Part shown: positions 10,682-22,275 of the stretch, one piece after another | Numbering within the stretch: the first letter of the stretch is position 1 | Layout: the number at the start of each line of letters is the position of its first letter | DNA from: Selaginella moellendorffii | Taxonomy: Eukaryota; Streptophyta; Lycopodiopsida; Selaginellales; Selaginellaceae | Assembly (NCBI RefSeq): GCF_000143415.4 | Contig: NW_003314269.1 | Coordinates: forward strand, 869,246 to 933,245 | DNA length: 64,000 nucleotides | Direction: 5' to 3' | Program-made: the position numbers and the translations under genes | Notes under the pieces: model-generated | Database searches by the model: none | What the model was told of the DNA's origin: nothing | The model's input: the letters and a program-made list of their open reading frames with translations, nothing else

Positions 10682-10714
<33 letters not shown>

Positions 10715-11179
10715 ACATACGTATAAACTATTATCTCTATGGCTTGTGGAATATATCATTGTTGAGAGTCGGTTATAAAGTTCCATGTGGTGATCCTTCG
10801 ATCCATCAGTGCTTTGCTTTGTGCTGTTTTCCTTTGATTTTGTACTACTGCCCCCGAAAAGATGGTGGCACCACTACTCGTCAAAGTCCCATTTTCTTTG
10901 ATTAATCCCTCGCAAAAGCCTCTTTGCGCGATTGATTTGAGTGAGCGGCGCACCAAGAACTTCCCTCCGACCGGATCAATCAAGCTTCTTTTTCTCTTTT
11001 TCGCCTTTCGTCCACGCCGCGAGAGAGAGCTCTTCCCTCGCTGCTACCAAAAAAAAGTAAACGGGAATCCTCGGCCTGTCACGGTGACGGGTGTCCAAAA
11101 AAGTTAACTGCTGCTTCTACCTGTTAGACGACGAAGAGAAACCGGAGCCGCAACGTTGATTCGTCGCTTCTGGGAGCTT
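10175..11179. other. Intergenic region upstream of HSFB
   Basis: HSFB 5' region plus the 3' side of the fucosyltransferase gene. It includes a (CA)n repeat (10414-10443), a CT-then-CA repeat (about 10682-10715) and AT-rich filler. No coding frame with a recognisable domain. Confidence 0.5.
10414..10443. repeat. (CA)n microsatellite
   Basis: About 15 CA dinucleotides in the HSFB upstream region. A second compound (CT)n(CA)n tract lies about 270 bases further on. Confidence 0.85.
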
Positions 11180-13037
11180 CTACACGAAGATCACCTCCAG
11201 TTTGGCGCAGGGATTCGCGTCGATGTGATTCACGAGGTCTTCGTCTGTGAACTGCCAGGAGAATAGCGCTTCCCTTTGCGTGAGCCCGACTGGATAAACT
11301 GTGTGGACTTTGAGCGGGCCTTTTGCCTTGAGCATCTCCGGACGCGCAGCATTCCAGATTGGGACGTGGTTTTTGGAGCTGAACTTGGATATGATAGCTG
11401 CCTCGAGAGCAGCCACCGAGAGGTTGTCAGACCTGTTGTAATGAAAGCGAGTAAGTGCTTGGAATGTAAAGAAGTCGAAGTCGCGACCAAGTGTACCTTA
11501 AGAAGATGGATTCCAGGTGAAATCTTCCTCTCTCTCGGACATAAAGATGGAACGTCGTCGTGGAGCCGACGCTGCATTTACAAGGTCGGGACGCATTGCG
11601 ACTACGAAACGCTTCTTGTTCCTGCTTCTGGTGGATAGCGGTGGCTACATGAATGCAGAGACGGCATGAAGAGTGAACAGCAGCCATGTCAATCAATGCT
11701 TTGAATGAATCCGTTGGTCCCTCAAACTTCCAGCTGCAAGGCCAACCAACAACCAGGTTAGTCCTCTATTCTCTGTTTTTAAGCGAGCGTGCCTGCGTAC
11801 CGGAGAGTTTCATTGTATGCTGTAGCATTTCTTGCAAGATACTTCATTTGCTTGGCCACTGCTTGCACGTCCTTTATCGACTTAAGATAGAGTATGGAGT
11901 TTGGCGAAGGCGCAAAGTTTTGAATGTTTGGTGCACCAATAACGACCGGAACGGAGCCTGCAGAACTGTCCATGAGCAATCAGTGCAAAACACGGATAAA
12001 CATACCAGCCTCGAGCGATTGCCAGAACTTCTCAGTCACATAATCTTCCTCGTTGGAGTTTTCAAACGCCAAGCTAAACTTGTAGTGGCGCAATGCATCC
12101 ACTTTTTCCACCGCTGCTCTACACAATAAAAGTGTCGGATTAAAAACAGCATCCCAAATACAACGGCAGAACGAGCTACTTACAACGATGGACGTTTGTC
12201 AGACACGATCCATAAGAATCCACAGCAACACCATAGCCTTGGAGTTTGGTGATCGCTTCCAGCCGAAAGTTATGGCCGCCACAATTGGAGATGAAAGCGG
12301 CAGCCAAGGATTTCTCCGTCTTCTCTTGGACTGGAGCCATCAGATCGTACTCTGCCCACGAAAAATACCCGACTGGAACATCTGATTTCAGACTCGTCGT
12401 CATAATGACTGTGTACCCGTGACTGCAAGAACACTCAAAACATTACTCGCGATAACTTGGAATCAAAGACACACAAACCTTCGAGCAGTGTTTAACTCAA
12501 ACTCGGAGTAGTATTGACTAGACTCCATCGTCCGTGCAACACGAGCAACGCCCTCGTCGGCACTGAGACCAAAGACCGCATCCACGCGCTTCCTCGTGGC
12601 CATGGTGATCACCCCAAATTGGCATCTCACCGCGCAATTGTCGGTCCCCTGGAAGAATACGACCCCCAGAGATCATCGCCAGTAACTCGAGTAGAGCCCG
12701 AAATATCACTTACCTGTGTCTCGGAGAAATCGACGCGCACTGGTTCCTTGTCGAAATCGCGCAAAGTACTCACCCGGTCCTGATCCTCGAGCCAATCCTC
12801 GCAGCGATCCCTGGAGCCGGAAATCCTCCTCTCCGTGAAGCGCAGCGCGCTCCTCGCATTCCCCAGCAGATCGACGCGGAGGAGCATCACAGTCTCGCCG
12901 ACCACGAGGAGGATCGCAATCGCCACCAGCAGCCGCCACAGCGCGCCCGCGCGCCTGCTCACGCCGCCGCCGCCAGCAGCGCCGCCGGGAGATGCCGTGC
13001 CGCCGCCACCAGCGGCGGCATTGTTCCTGCTCGCCAT
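11180..13037 (-). CDS. Alpha-1,3-fucosyltransferase (GT10), N-glycan core type
   Basis: Golgi glycosyltransferase of the plant FUT11/FUT12 type, transferring fucose from GDP-fucose to the innermost GlcNAc of N-glycans. Exon 1 (12714-13037, 108 codons) begins [13 protein letters not shown] and has a type II signal anchor ([20 protein letters not shown]). Later exons give [45 protein letters not shown], then the GT10 donor-binding segment [20 protein letters not shown] followed by [17 protein letters not shown]. The plant C-terminal region follows with [26 protein letters not shown] and the last exon's [12 protein letters not shown] and [16 protein letters not shown], ending [11 protein letters not shown]. 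About seven exons; every signature block is present and no lesion was seen. Exon borders other than exon 1 are approximate. Confidence 0.9.
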
Positions 13038-13368
13038 GGGCGGAGTGAAGCTACTACTACTTTCAACCTATTTTTTGGACCTTTCATCGACGGCCACGAT
13101 CGACACTCCCGTTAGTCATGAGAGATCTTTGAAATCCTTGTGAAAGAGAAGTATTGAAGGCGACACACACATTAGTTAGCTCTATAGATTCTCGATCGAA
13201 AGAAAAGCAAGCTTTTTAACATCGCTTTTTCTTCTCTTCCTTCTCTTTTCCTGGCTAGATCGCTCCAAAAGTAGCGAGCGACCTCCCTGGATTTTTATTC
13301 CACTACGATCGAACTTTTACGTGATCCAGCCGAGCTCCGCCAGAGAGTGAGGGAGGAACTTCTCTCGA

Positions 13369-15005
13369 TCAATGGAAAGAGTAGAAGCTCTGATCCAGAC
13401 GAGCTTTCGCCACTGCTCGCAACGGAGTTCTCGGCGGCGTTGTGAGGCCGTAAGCTTCCATAACGTCGATGTCTTCCCTGCTCGTTCCCGGCGGTGGAAA
13501 CCAGTCGAAGCCGTGAAGAAGTCGTCCCAGGCCGAGGAGGAGCATCGACTGCCCGAGCTGCGCACCGGGGCACGCGCGCTTGCCGGAGCCAAATGGAATG
13601 ACGCGGTACTCGGAGTCGCGGAGGTGGACTTTGTCCTCGGGCCTGAGGAACCTCTCGGGCCGGAACTCGTCGACGTTGTCCCACACCGCGGCGTTTCTTC
13701 CCAGACCGTGAGTGTTGATGAGGATGAGCGAGCCTTTGGGGACGTGGTAGCCGGCAACTTTGGTGTCCCGGATCGACTCGTGAGGTATGAGGAAGCCGCC
13801 AACCGGGTGAATCCTGAAAGTTTCCTTGACCGCTGCTCTCAGGTAGTCGAGGCTCGCCAGGTCCGACTCTTCCAGCAGGTGCTTGTTGGTGGCCTTCTTT
13901 TGCAGCACCGAGTCTAGCTCCGCCTGCACTTTCCGCATGACTTTCGGGTTCCGGATCATCTCGAGCATAAACCACTCCATAGTGAAGGACGCGGTATCGG
14001 TGCCCCCCACGACCATATCCTGAGAGAAAGCTTTACTGCCTTGTAATACGAAAGAACAAAGAAAAAACTCTTTTTTACCTGTATCAGTGCTTTGATCTCC
14101 ACGTCGTTGAGATGCAGCTCGCTGTTCTCACCAGCCAGGCCGAGAAGAACGTCCACAAAGTCCTTAGGACCGTCGACCACTTCACCATTTCGCTGCCTCT
14201 TCCGGTGCTCCTCGACAATGTAGCTATAGTAGTCGTCCATTCGCTTCCCCATCTTCTTAAACAGGCGCCTGTAACCGTTGGGATCAATCCACTTGAGGAG
14301 AGGTACGTGATCCGGAATGTAGAAAACTCCATGCAGGACAATCGCCGCGTGTATGAGCTCCCGAAAATCGGTGGCCTCCTTCTCACCCATGGACTCGGTT
14401 CCAAAGTACCTCTTTCCAATCAGCATCCTGGTCACCACGTTCATGGTGTAGCCTCCCAAGTGCTCCCTCATGTTGATGGTGTTCCCAGCCTTGGCCTCCT
14501 TGAACATAATCTGTACCAGGTCGCGAGCTTCCTCCGCCCTGCTCTTCTGGAAGCCTTCCATCCTTCGCGTTGTCAGCAAGTGCTCCACGCAAATCCTCCT
14601 CATCAGCTTCCAGTGAGCATCATAAGGAGCCAGCCCGACGTTCTGGTCGTGGTAAGCCATGAGCTTTCCGGCAGTAGTTCTCGGCCGAGACGCGAAAGTT
14701 TCGTCCTGAGTCCACAGCAGCTCCCGGATCATCTGAGGCGAGCTAGCGGTGATGGTCGGAGTGGAGCCAAGCCTGCAGTAGACGAGAGGTCCATACTTTT
14801 GGCACCAGCCAGCCATTGTCCTGTGTGGAAGGGGACCGAGCTGCATTAAGTTCCCGATGATCGGCCAGCCGGGAGGACCTGGCGGCAAATTCCTGTTCTC
14901 TTTTCTTCCCAGCATCACCGATACAACACAGACCAGCGCTGCCGCAACCATGCACGCAGCGTTCCATCCCTGTGCCGAGCTCAGGAAATCCACCACCGTG
15001 CTCAT
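13369..15005 (-). CDS. Cytochrome P450, A-type (clan 71)
   Basis: ER-anchored haem-thiolate monooxygenase of 525 residues in two exons, 14079-15005 (309 codons) and 13369-14019. The single phase-0 intron falls just before the I-helix, a position common in A-type plant P450s. Visible landmarks: N-terminal membrane anchor (AACMVAAALVCVVSVML), proline hinge LPPGPPGWPIIGN, I-helix GGTDTAS, K-helix KETFR (ExxR), FRPERF, and the haem loop FGSGKRACPG with its cysteine. Everything needed for activity is present. The hinge and helix I resemble the flavonoid/phenolic-hydroxylating part of clan 71, but I cannot assign a family or substrate. A TATAAAT-like motif on the minus strand near 15183-15189 could be its TATA box. 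Confidence 0.9.
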
Positions 15006-15861
15006 GACTGACTTGAAAACTCAAAAAAACCGAAGTTACCTCCTTGTTCGCTCGATGACTCGAGTACGTAATGCCCGAAAAATTCTAGCCTCGATCCTCC
15101 ACCATGAGGATGGAGCTTCCCTGCAAGCTGGAACCGCGATTAATAGCAGCAATTGATTTCCAACGAACTGACTGCCTGGGAAATTTATAAGCATTGAAAG
15201 ACTTAGCTGCTGGACGGAGGACGGCGAAAAGAGTGTGACTGGGCCGCAAGAGCGTGTCGCATTATGCCCATGGCGCTGACTTAAAGCTAATGGCAAAAGC
15301 CAAAGGGCCTGGAGAAAGAAACACGAGAGAAAGAAACGATGGATTAGCTCAACTGTAAGTCCAAAGTCCATGGCATCGCATCGCGCACACAAATTTGGCG
15401 CTGGAAAACGAGGGCGGCATCACCGGCAGCGCACTTGCGAGGACCAAATCTTTTTACACAAATTTGCACACACACTGGAAGTATGAGCGCTTACCCCTGC
15501 ACTTGATCTGTACATTTGATCGCCGCGAGCGATCGTGCTTCCGTGGATTTTGGAGCCGCGCCAAGAAAATCCTTTGGTCATCGCAGAGATTCGCGTTCTC
15601 CAGCATTAGGGCAAGCTGGAGCTGTCGATCGTCGATTACACCGACGGACGAGATGGAACTACCCGTTGGAAAGTGCCCTAACACGTGGCATTGTGGCATT
15701 CGCTAGACGACCGTTTCCCGCTTAGAATTCGGGCGTCTATCGATCAGGGTTTTCTTCGAGCGGCAATCGTCTTCCAGGGTCCTCTCTCTCTTCTCTCTCT
15801 CGCTCGATCGATTCTTCTCGCGGTTTTGTAAATCCCTTGCGTCGGTGCCAGGATCGAGAGA
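15006..15861. promoter_or_regulatory. Divergent intergenic promoter region, P450 and CKS1
   Basis: About 855 bases between the two start codons. The P450 side has a TATA-like motif near 15183. The CKS1 side is CT-rich (TCTCTCTCTTCTCTC at about 15782-15800) with no TATA box. Short frames inside show no domain. Confidence 0.4.
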
Positions 15862-16266
15862 ATGGGGGGCCAGACGACCGAAATCTACTACTCCGAGCGC
15901 TACAACGACGATGTCTACGAGTACAGGTAACCCTAGCGCTTCTTCCATTCCAGGATCGCGCCATGCTCTCTTTCCAGGCACGTAGTGCTCCCTCCAGACA
16001 TCGCAAAGAATCTCCCGAAAAACAAACTCCTGACAGAGGTGTGCAACCACCGTGATCGATCCATTCCTTATTCAAGCTTTTCGTTGCTTTTCCAGGAGCA
16101 GTGGCGTGCTCTTGGCGTCCAGCAATCCCGGGGATGGGTACATTACGCCATCCACAGGCCCGAGCCTCACATCATGCTCTTCAAGAGGCCTCTCGATCTC
16201 CAGCAAAACCAGAACCTCCAGCAGCAGCAGCAGCTGCCACGAATCAACAAGCTCCGAGCAGGATAA
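15862..16266 (+). CDS. CKS1: Cyclin-dependent kinase regulatory subunit
   Basis: Small CKS/suc1 protein that binds CDKs and docks phosphorylated substrates during the cell cycle. Three exons in phase: 15862-15926, 15978-16038 and 16096-16266, giving 98 residues. [20 protein letters not shown] is followed by [12 protein letters not shown], then [34 protein letters not shown]. This is the complete CKS fold, including the [12 protein letters not shown] C-terminal strand and the phosphate-binding arginines. A Q-rich tail ([10 protein letters not shown]) extends past the fold. Introns are about 51 and 57 bases. Confidence 0.95.
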
Positions 16267-16555
16267 AAGTCGTAAGAAAGTTTCTTTTTCCAAGACTTCC
16301 AAGTCGAATTTTTCCCGTTTTGTTTTGGGTTTTCTAGATCAAGATGGAACTGTTCCTCTCGTTCCTATGACAACTATGACGCTACTCAAGAATAAGATGA
16401 AGCGAAGTGGTTCTCTACTACCTTCAAGCACGTTAGCTGGTTCTTCAATCATGTTAGCTGGTTCTTCAAGCATGCAGAAGCTAGTTCTTAACAAGCTCTA
16501 CTAATATTATTACTTCCACGCAGATAAGTCATATAAGACTCAGGACTTCACACAT

Positions 16556-17433
16556 CTAATCCACCTTGACAAGACGCATGTACTTCTTCCCGGAAGGAAG
16601 ATCGACCGTCTTGTATCCCTGGGGGAACATCTTCTTGGCCTCCTCGTCGGATACCGAGGGGGAGATGACGACGTGATCGCCGGGCTTCCAGTTAACGGGG
16701 CAGGCAATCTTGTGCTTGGAGGAGAGCTGCAGCGCATCCAGCACGCGGATCACCTCGTCAAAGTTGCGTCCGACCGAGGCAGGATACATGAAGCTCACCC
16801 TGATCTGCAAGAGAGAGAAGAGACAACGCATGAAACGAAGAGGATGAGAAGCGAAAGCATGCAAAGGATCCTACCCGACAGTCAGGACCGACGATGTGAA
16901 GAGCCCTCGAAGCAACCGGCTGCCCCGACGAATCTTTCTCGTCCGGATCGAGCATATTGAGCTTCCTGGAGATCTCCCGGGTCGGATCGGCCATGATGGG
17001 GTACTTGACGCATGCTCCAGTCTAGTTCCCGGATTCACAGAGAAAACAGATGGAAGGTATAGGTATAAGATCACTGCACTGCAGCGAGAGATGGAAGACG
17101 CGCACCGTGTAAGCTTCGACATCCTTGGTCCAGGCCTTGTGCTCCTCGACGGTATCACAGGAGAGGCCCAGCAGCTTGGCTCCTCGCTTCTCGATCTCGG
17201 GCTGGTACTTGGCGACGCTCCCGAGCTCGGTGGTGCAAACCGGAGTGAAGTCAGCTGAAAGAAGGGGAAGCAAAATGCCTCTTTTTTTGCCTTCTTGGAA
17301 CAAGAACGTTCTTACCGGGATGAGAGAAGACGAGCGTCCAGTTGTTCTTGCAAAACTCGTGAAGATTTATGGGGCCGTGAGTAGAGTCGGCGTGGATGTC
17401 CGGAATCTCATCTCCAATCGAAATGCCTGGCAT
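16556..17433 (-). CDS. PER1: 1-Cys peroxiredoxin (Prx6 type)
   Basis: Thiol peroxidase of the PER1 group, which in seed plants is tied to ABA, dormancy and desiccation. The exons encode [31 protein letters not shown], then the peroxidatic site [58 protein letters not shown], and the C-terminal arm [37 protein letters not shown], ending KYMRLVKVD. The PVCTTE cysteine is intact. The long arm with [11 protein letters not shown] identifies the Prx6 subfamily rather than 2-Cys enzymes. Four exons with short introns, about 220 residues. It converges on CKS1 with about 290 bases between stops. See the G-box and DRE in its promoter. Confidence 0.93.
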
Positions 17434-17525
17434 CTTGTCTCTAGCTTATGCTGCTCTCTCGCGATTATCAAGCCAACAAAACAAACTCCAAAACCCAAAT
17501 TTCCTTGAGAAAGCTTTTGTTCTTG

Positions 17526-17598
17526 TAAGCATATATAAGATGCTACTTGGCCGACACCTTTCCTGTTCCATGCACTCAATCACCGTAAGCCACGTGGC
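17526..17598 (-). promoter_or_regulatory. PER1 promoter elements: TATA, DRE core, G-box/ABRE
   Basis: Reading away from the PER1 ATG (17433): a TATATA motif at about 17530-17537, a GCCGAC dehydration-responsive core at 17551-17556, and a palindromic GCCACGTGGC G-box/ABRE at 17589-17598. All lie within 170 bases of the start. The set matches what is known of ABA- and desiccation-controlled PER1 genes. Function is inferred. Confidence 0.55.
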
Positions 17599-17639
17599 CT
17601 ACATTAACTTTCTTAGGTACTAATTTAGTTTGTAATAAT

Positions 17640-18466
17640 TATATATAAAGGTGGACTAAGTTTTTCAATTTCTCTAGTATTTTTATTGTATGTTTGAGAA
17701 AGCATGTTTGAGAAAACCTAATGCACTATTAATTTTTTTTATGACATAAATTTTTTTTGTAGTCTTAAGATGAATAAATATCAATTTTCTTTTGAATACT
17801 TTAAATATTTTCTACTTAAATTTTTAAAAAATATTTTTATAAATTTATTAGAAATTCCTCAAAGAAGGATGGCATAAAAACTAGATTATTGATTGTTATT
17901 GAATATATAGGTATTTATTTCATATGTAAAAAAATTATTTTGAATAATGTAATATTATATTCTTACAAATTACTCCAACTTTAAACTTAATTTTCCAAAT
18001 AACAAACATAAAGATTAGATTTAAAATTACTTTTTAACACATAAATTTGGCAGAGTAATGTAGTAGTGCGATAACATTTTTTATTATTTAATAAATATAT
18101 AGTTTTATAATTTTTATTTTATATTATTATATATTTTCAAAAGAAATTACATTATAAGTTAATCTCTCTATTTAATCTTAACCTTTTTTAAAAAATAAAA
18201 AGATTATAATATTATCTTTTACATTTAATTAAATAGTTACAAAATATTCTTTAATAACTTAAAGAAAAAATAGCTAGAATATTCAAAAGCTAATCAATTA
18301 TTCATCAATACCTATTTAAAAATAATCAATAGATATAATTTTAAATAAAATTATCTTTCAAAAGATGACTTAAGTTTGATGATAATTTTGACCAAATTTC
18401 AAATGAAAATTATATAATTATACCACCTAAATCTAGAATTCATTAATAAATTTAATGATAATAATA
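17640..18466. other. AT-rich spacer beside the retrotransposon block
   Basis: A sharp drop in GC compared with the gene-rich stretch to the left. No coding frame, RNA gene or clear repeat unit seen. Marks the transition into the repeat block. Confidence 0.5.
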
Positions 18467-18470
18467 GCTA

Positions 18471-18644
18471 TGTGAGTGCATGGAATATGGAAAGGGAATA
18501 CAGAAATGTGCATATCAATTAGCCCAAAAACCCTAGCTTATATACAGGAGCGAGTGGTCCGGATTAAAACCAATCCGACGGCTACCAAAATCCATTACGC
18601 TAATATTAGTATACGGCATCGTAGCCATACACTTGGCCCTCACA
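18471..18644 (-). repeat. Element 1, 3' LTR
   Basis: 174-base LTR, TG...CA ends with 6-base inverted termini. Downstream on the coding strand because the element is transcribed leftward. Differs from the partner LTR at four transition sites. Confidence 0.93.
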
Positions 18645-18660
18645 TCATCCCCTCCCCTCG
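18645..18660 (-). other. Element 1 polypurine tract
   Basis: On the minus strand GAGGGGAGGGGATGA directly abuts the 3' LTR start, as expected for the plus-strand primer of reverse transcription. Confidence 0.75.
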
Positions 18661-18676
18661 GAATAATGGAAGGCCG

Positions 18677-21600
18677 TCAAGGTTCTCTTGTAGATGGGCC
18701 GGGATCTGGAGGAACGTCAGGAGGAGGCATTGGTGAATCTGTAGACAGTATTAACTGCTCCTGATCCCTTTGTATGAAGCGTTTTAACCGCTGCACATGC
18801 ACAATCTCCGGAGGATTGGCCTGCTGAACGTCATGCCGAACCTCATAAACTTGTGGTCCAACTTGCCGCAACACCCGATACGGTCCTTTCCACTGCGCAA
18901 GGAGCCCCTTAGATAAACCACATACCGTAAGATGGGGAAAACGGACTAACACCAAATCATCCACTTTGTACTCTGCAGGGGGACGATGATGGGAATTGTA
19001 GCGCCGTTGTTGTCCCACTTGTACACGGCCTAAGTGTTCAGCAGACTCTGCTCGGACAAGTGGAAGAATGCTTGTCAAATATTGATCCCATGACCTAGCA
19101 TCAGGAGTTCGTGGCAATCGCGAAGGTAAACCCAGCTCTGTTGGTAATATTGGATCATGACCATATAGAAGTTTATATGGTGAAGCACCAACAGAACTCT
19201 GCACCCCTGTGACATAGGCATACCGAAGAGACGGCAAATAACCATCCCAATCCGAATGTTGAAAGTTCACATACTTCGCAATCATCCCTTTGAATGTCCG
19301 AATGAGCCGTTCCACCAGACCGTCTGATTGTGGATGATAAGCACTCGTAAAAGTGTGGCGTATCCCCAACCGAGATGTCAAAACATGAAATACCTCAGCC
19401 ATAAATGCAGGACCATTATCCGAAAGAATCTGCTCTGGACAAGAATGTTGGAACATCACTCGATTGAGAAGGAAGTATCCAACAGCAGTTGCAAAGGCAC
19501 TAGCAAGAGCACCAACTTCCACCTAACGAGTCAAATAGTCAGAAGCAATAATAACATACTCATTGCCAGCAGTCGATCGCGGAAAAGGTCCCATAAGATC
19601 AAACGCCACCAACTCAAACGGACGAGAAACTGCAATTGACTCCAACCGTCCTTCCGCAGCACAAGGGGGAGTATTACGAGCTTGGCACCAAACGCAGCTA
19701 CGCACATACCAGATAATATCACGTCGCATCTCTGGCCAATAGAAATATCTGCGCAGCTTCTCGGTGACACGACGGTGTCCCATATGCCCACCTAGAATAG
19801 GAGAATCATGGTAGGCATGGAGAAACTGCGGAATAAACACCGAAGGCACCACCAGCCGTAAATGATCAGCAGGATCCGTCCCCACAAAATAAAGAAGGCC
19901 ATCTTCAAGGCGATATTGAGAATGTAAATGCCGAAAAGGCAAGTCATCAGCAAATGATGCAGGATTCTCAAACCCATCTCGAAGCCTTCGAATCCACGGC
20001 TCAATCTTTTGAGCCTCGCGAACCTCATCAAGAGAAGGTAGATCTTGCTCTACGCCCTGTGGACACTGAACGTCAAGGACAGCAACCGCCGACGGCACAG
20101 AATCCTCATCTAGAAAATCCACAGATGCTGGAACAACAGGTTCGTCAGAAACATGAGAAGTGAGTGGAGAAGGAAGAGGAGCTCGAGAAAGGGCATCAGC
20201 ATCAGCCATAGAACTCCCTGGGCGATAAACAACATCGAAATCATATATCTGAAGCTTCAAAGCCCATCGAGCCGTACGACCAACCAGGTTCTTCCGCTTC
20301 AATAATGAAGTAACAGCAGCATGGTCACCTTCAAGTAACGTCCGAGAACCATGTAGATATGCATGAAGTTTCTCGAAACCCCAGACTGCTGCTAAACACT
20401 CCTTCTCCGTCGTGGAGTAGTTCATCTCCACTGGTTGTAATGTACGGCTGATGTATGCAATGGGATGGCGCTGACCAGGCACACTCGAGCTCTCTTGCAT
20501 CAACACACCTCCAAGACCAATGTCAGAAGCATCCACGCGCAAAATAAAAGGTCGAGTGTAGTCAGGATATGCCAAAACCGGAGGAGTCGTCAATAGCTCT
20601 TTGAGATTCACGAACGCCCGCTCACAATTGGGAGACCAGATGAAAGATGACGTTGATGACTTCAGCAACGCTCGCAATGGTGTAGTGCGATCGAAAAGAT
20701 GATCCACAAAACGACCGAGATACTGCACCTTACCCAAAAAGCGCTGCACATCATTCACACACTTTGGAGTAGGGAACTTTAGAACAGCCACAAGTTTGTC
20801 AGGATCAACTTGCAAACCCTCACAAGAAATACGGTACTTAAGATAAGTTGTGTCCTTGGACCCAAACACGCACTTCGACCGCTTTAGCTTTAAACCAACG
20901 TCGCGTAGCCGATCCAACACTTTACAAACATCACGAACATGCTCCTCCCACGTCCCCTCCGAGTGGATCAAAACATCATCAATGAAGTCAGCCGTCACCT
21001 CCGGCATATCGCAAAGAACCTCGTCCATCATCCGTTGTAAAGTTGCTGGAGCATTGTTCAAACCAAACGGCATCACCAAAAACTCGTACAAACCAAATGG
21101 TGTACGAAAAGCAGTCTTAGGAATATCTTCTTCAGCCATCGGTACTTGCCAATACCCAAAAGCAAGATCTAGCTTGGTGAACCAACGACTTCGCCCCAGA
21201 TGATCCAAGAGATCAGCAGTGTGAGGAAGAGGGTACACGTCCGGGATTGTCACTTCATTTAACGGACGATAGTCGATGCAGAAACGAATACTCCCATCAG
21301 GCTTCGTCACAAGATGAGGTTCACATGCCCAAGGACTCCGCGACTTCCGAATAACACCCTTCTCCACATCTCCTTGACGTTTGCACGTAAAATCTTGATC
21401 TCCTTGGGTGACCGACGACGAACAAGAACCTTGATTGGACGAGCATCCCCGGTTGGAATGGGATGACGTGTGGCAATCTTGGCCCCAAACGATAGGTCAA
21501 ATTCAAAGAGATCAGAATACTCCTTCATGAGCTGGTCAATAGCTGCAACACAAAGATCATCGGAGGGATCGGAAAAGGGAAGAGCAGAACAAGATGGAAA

Positions 21601-22275
21601 CACAAGAGGAAATAGTGGGGGAACAAAAGTAATGGAAGCAGAGGTAGAAGTAAAGGGACGAAGAGGTACGGAAGTGAGAGGAATGGATGAAACATAAGGA
21701 AGTATGAGACAAGGGGGAGAAGCTTCAAAGTCACACTTGGCATGATTGTGCTGCAACCAATCCATACCAAGAATGAGGTCAAAAGCTTGACTCGGCACCA
21801 CCCGCAACGACTGCAACTCAAGCTCGAGATCGCCCACACGCACAACCAGGTCCGCCTCATCTCGTGCACATGCATGTGTACGGCCGTTGCCATAAAGAAT
21901 GAAAACTGGATCCGCCACACGACGCAAGTGTAAACGACAACGTGTGGCAACAGGTCGAGCAATAGAAGATAAACTCGAACCTGTATCAACCAACACGGAG
22001 AGAAGAATAGGAGACCTCTTGTTATAAAAACGAGCTTGGAAAGTAAACACTGGATGAACCGGTGCCGAGTGAACCCCTTGATGATACTCCCGAAAGAAAG
22101 ATGGAGGGGTCACTAACTTATTCGCGCAAGGTCCCTCCATTACTCGTGCGACTCCTCGTTTCCCGAATGCACCTCGGTATCCAAACCTTCCACCGCAGCA
22201 GCACCAACGGGATGTTGCTGACGCCAAGGTCTCCACCCAGGAAATGGAGGTCGCCAATCCGGAAAGCGCCGACAA
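18677..22275 (-). pseudogene. Element 1 pol: protease, RT, RNase H, integrase (two breaks)
   Basis: Polyprotein in pieces. Protease segment (21307-22275) carries LVDTGSSLSS. The RT/RNase H segment (19523-21367) has CIDYRPLNEVTIPDVYPLP, FTKLDLAFGYWQVPM, VMPFGLNNAPATLQ and the catalytic FIDDV, then RNase H (ILRVDASDIGLGGVL, TEKECLAAVWGFEKLHAYL) and the integrase zinc finger (HMGHRRVTEKLRRYFYWPEM, C..C). Integrase core continues at 18677-19522 with LSDNGPAF and HPQSDGLVERLIRTF and a C-terminal GPY-type module. Two breaks are visible: a shift in frame between protease and RT around 21310-21367, and a TAG at 19523-19525 that interrupts the integrase core in the RT frame. The core acidic residues are otherwise present. 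Protease starts in a different frame from gag and overlaps its end. Confidence 0.9.

Noticed and set aside
18467-18470. Six-base target duplication AGCTAT for element 1
   Set aside because: It would require LTR ends of GTGAG...CTCAC; with canonical TG...CA ends the duplication is the 4-base GCTA.
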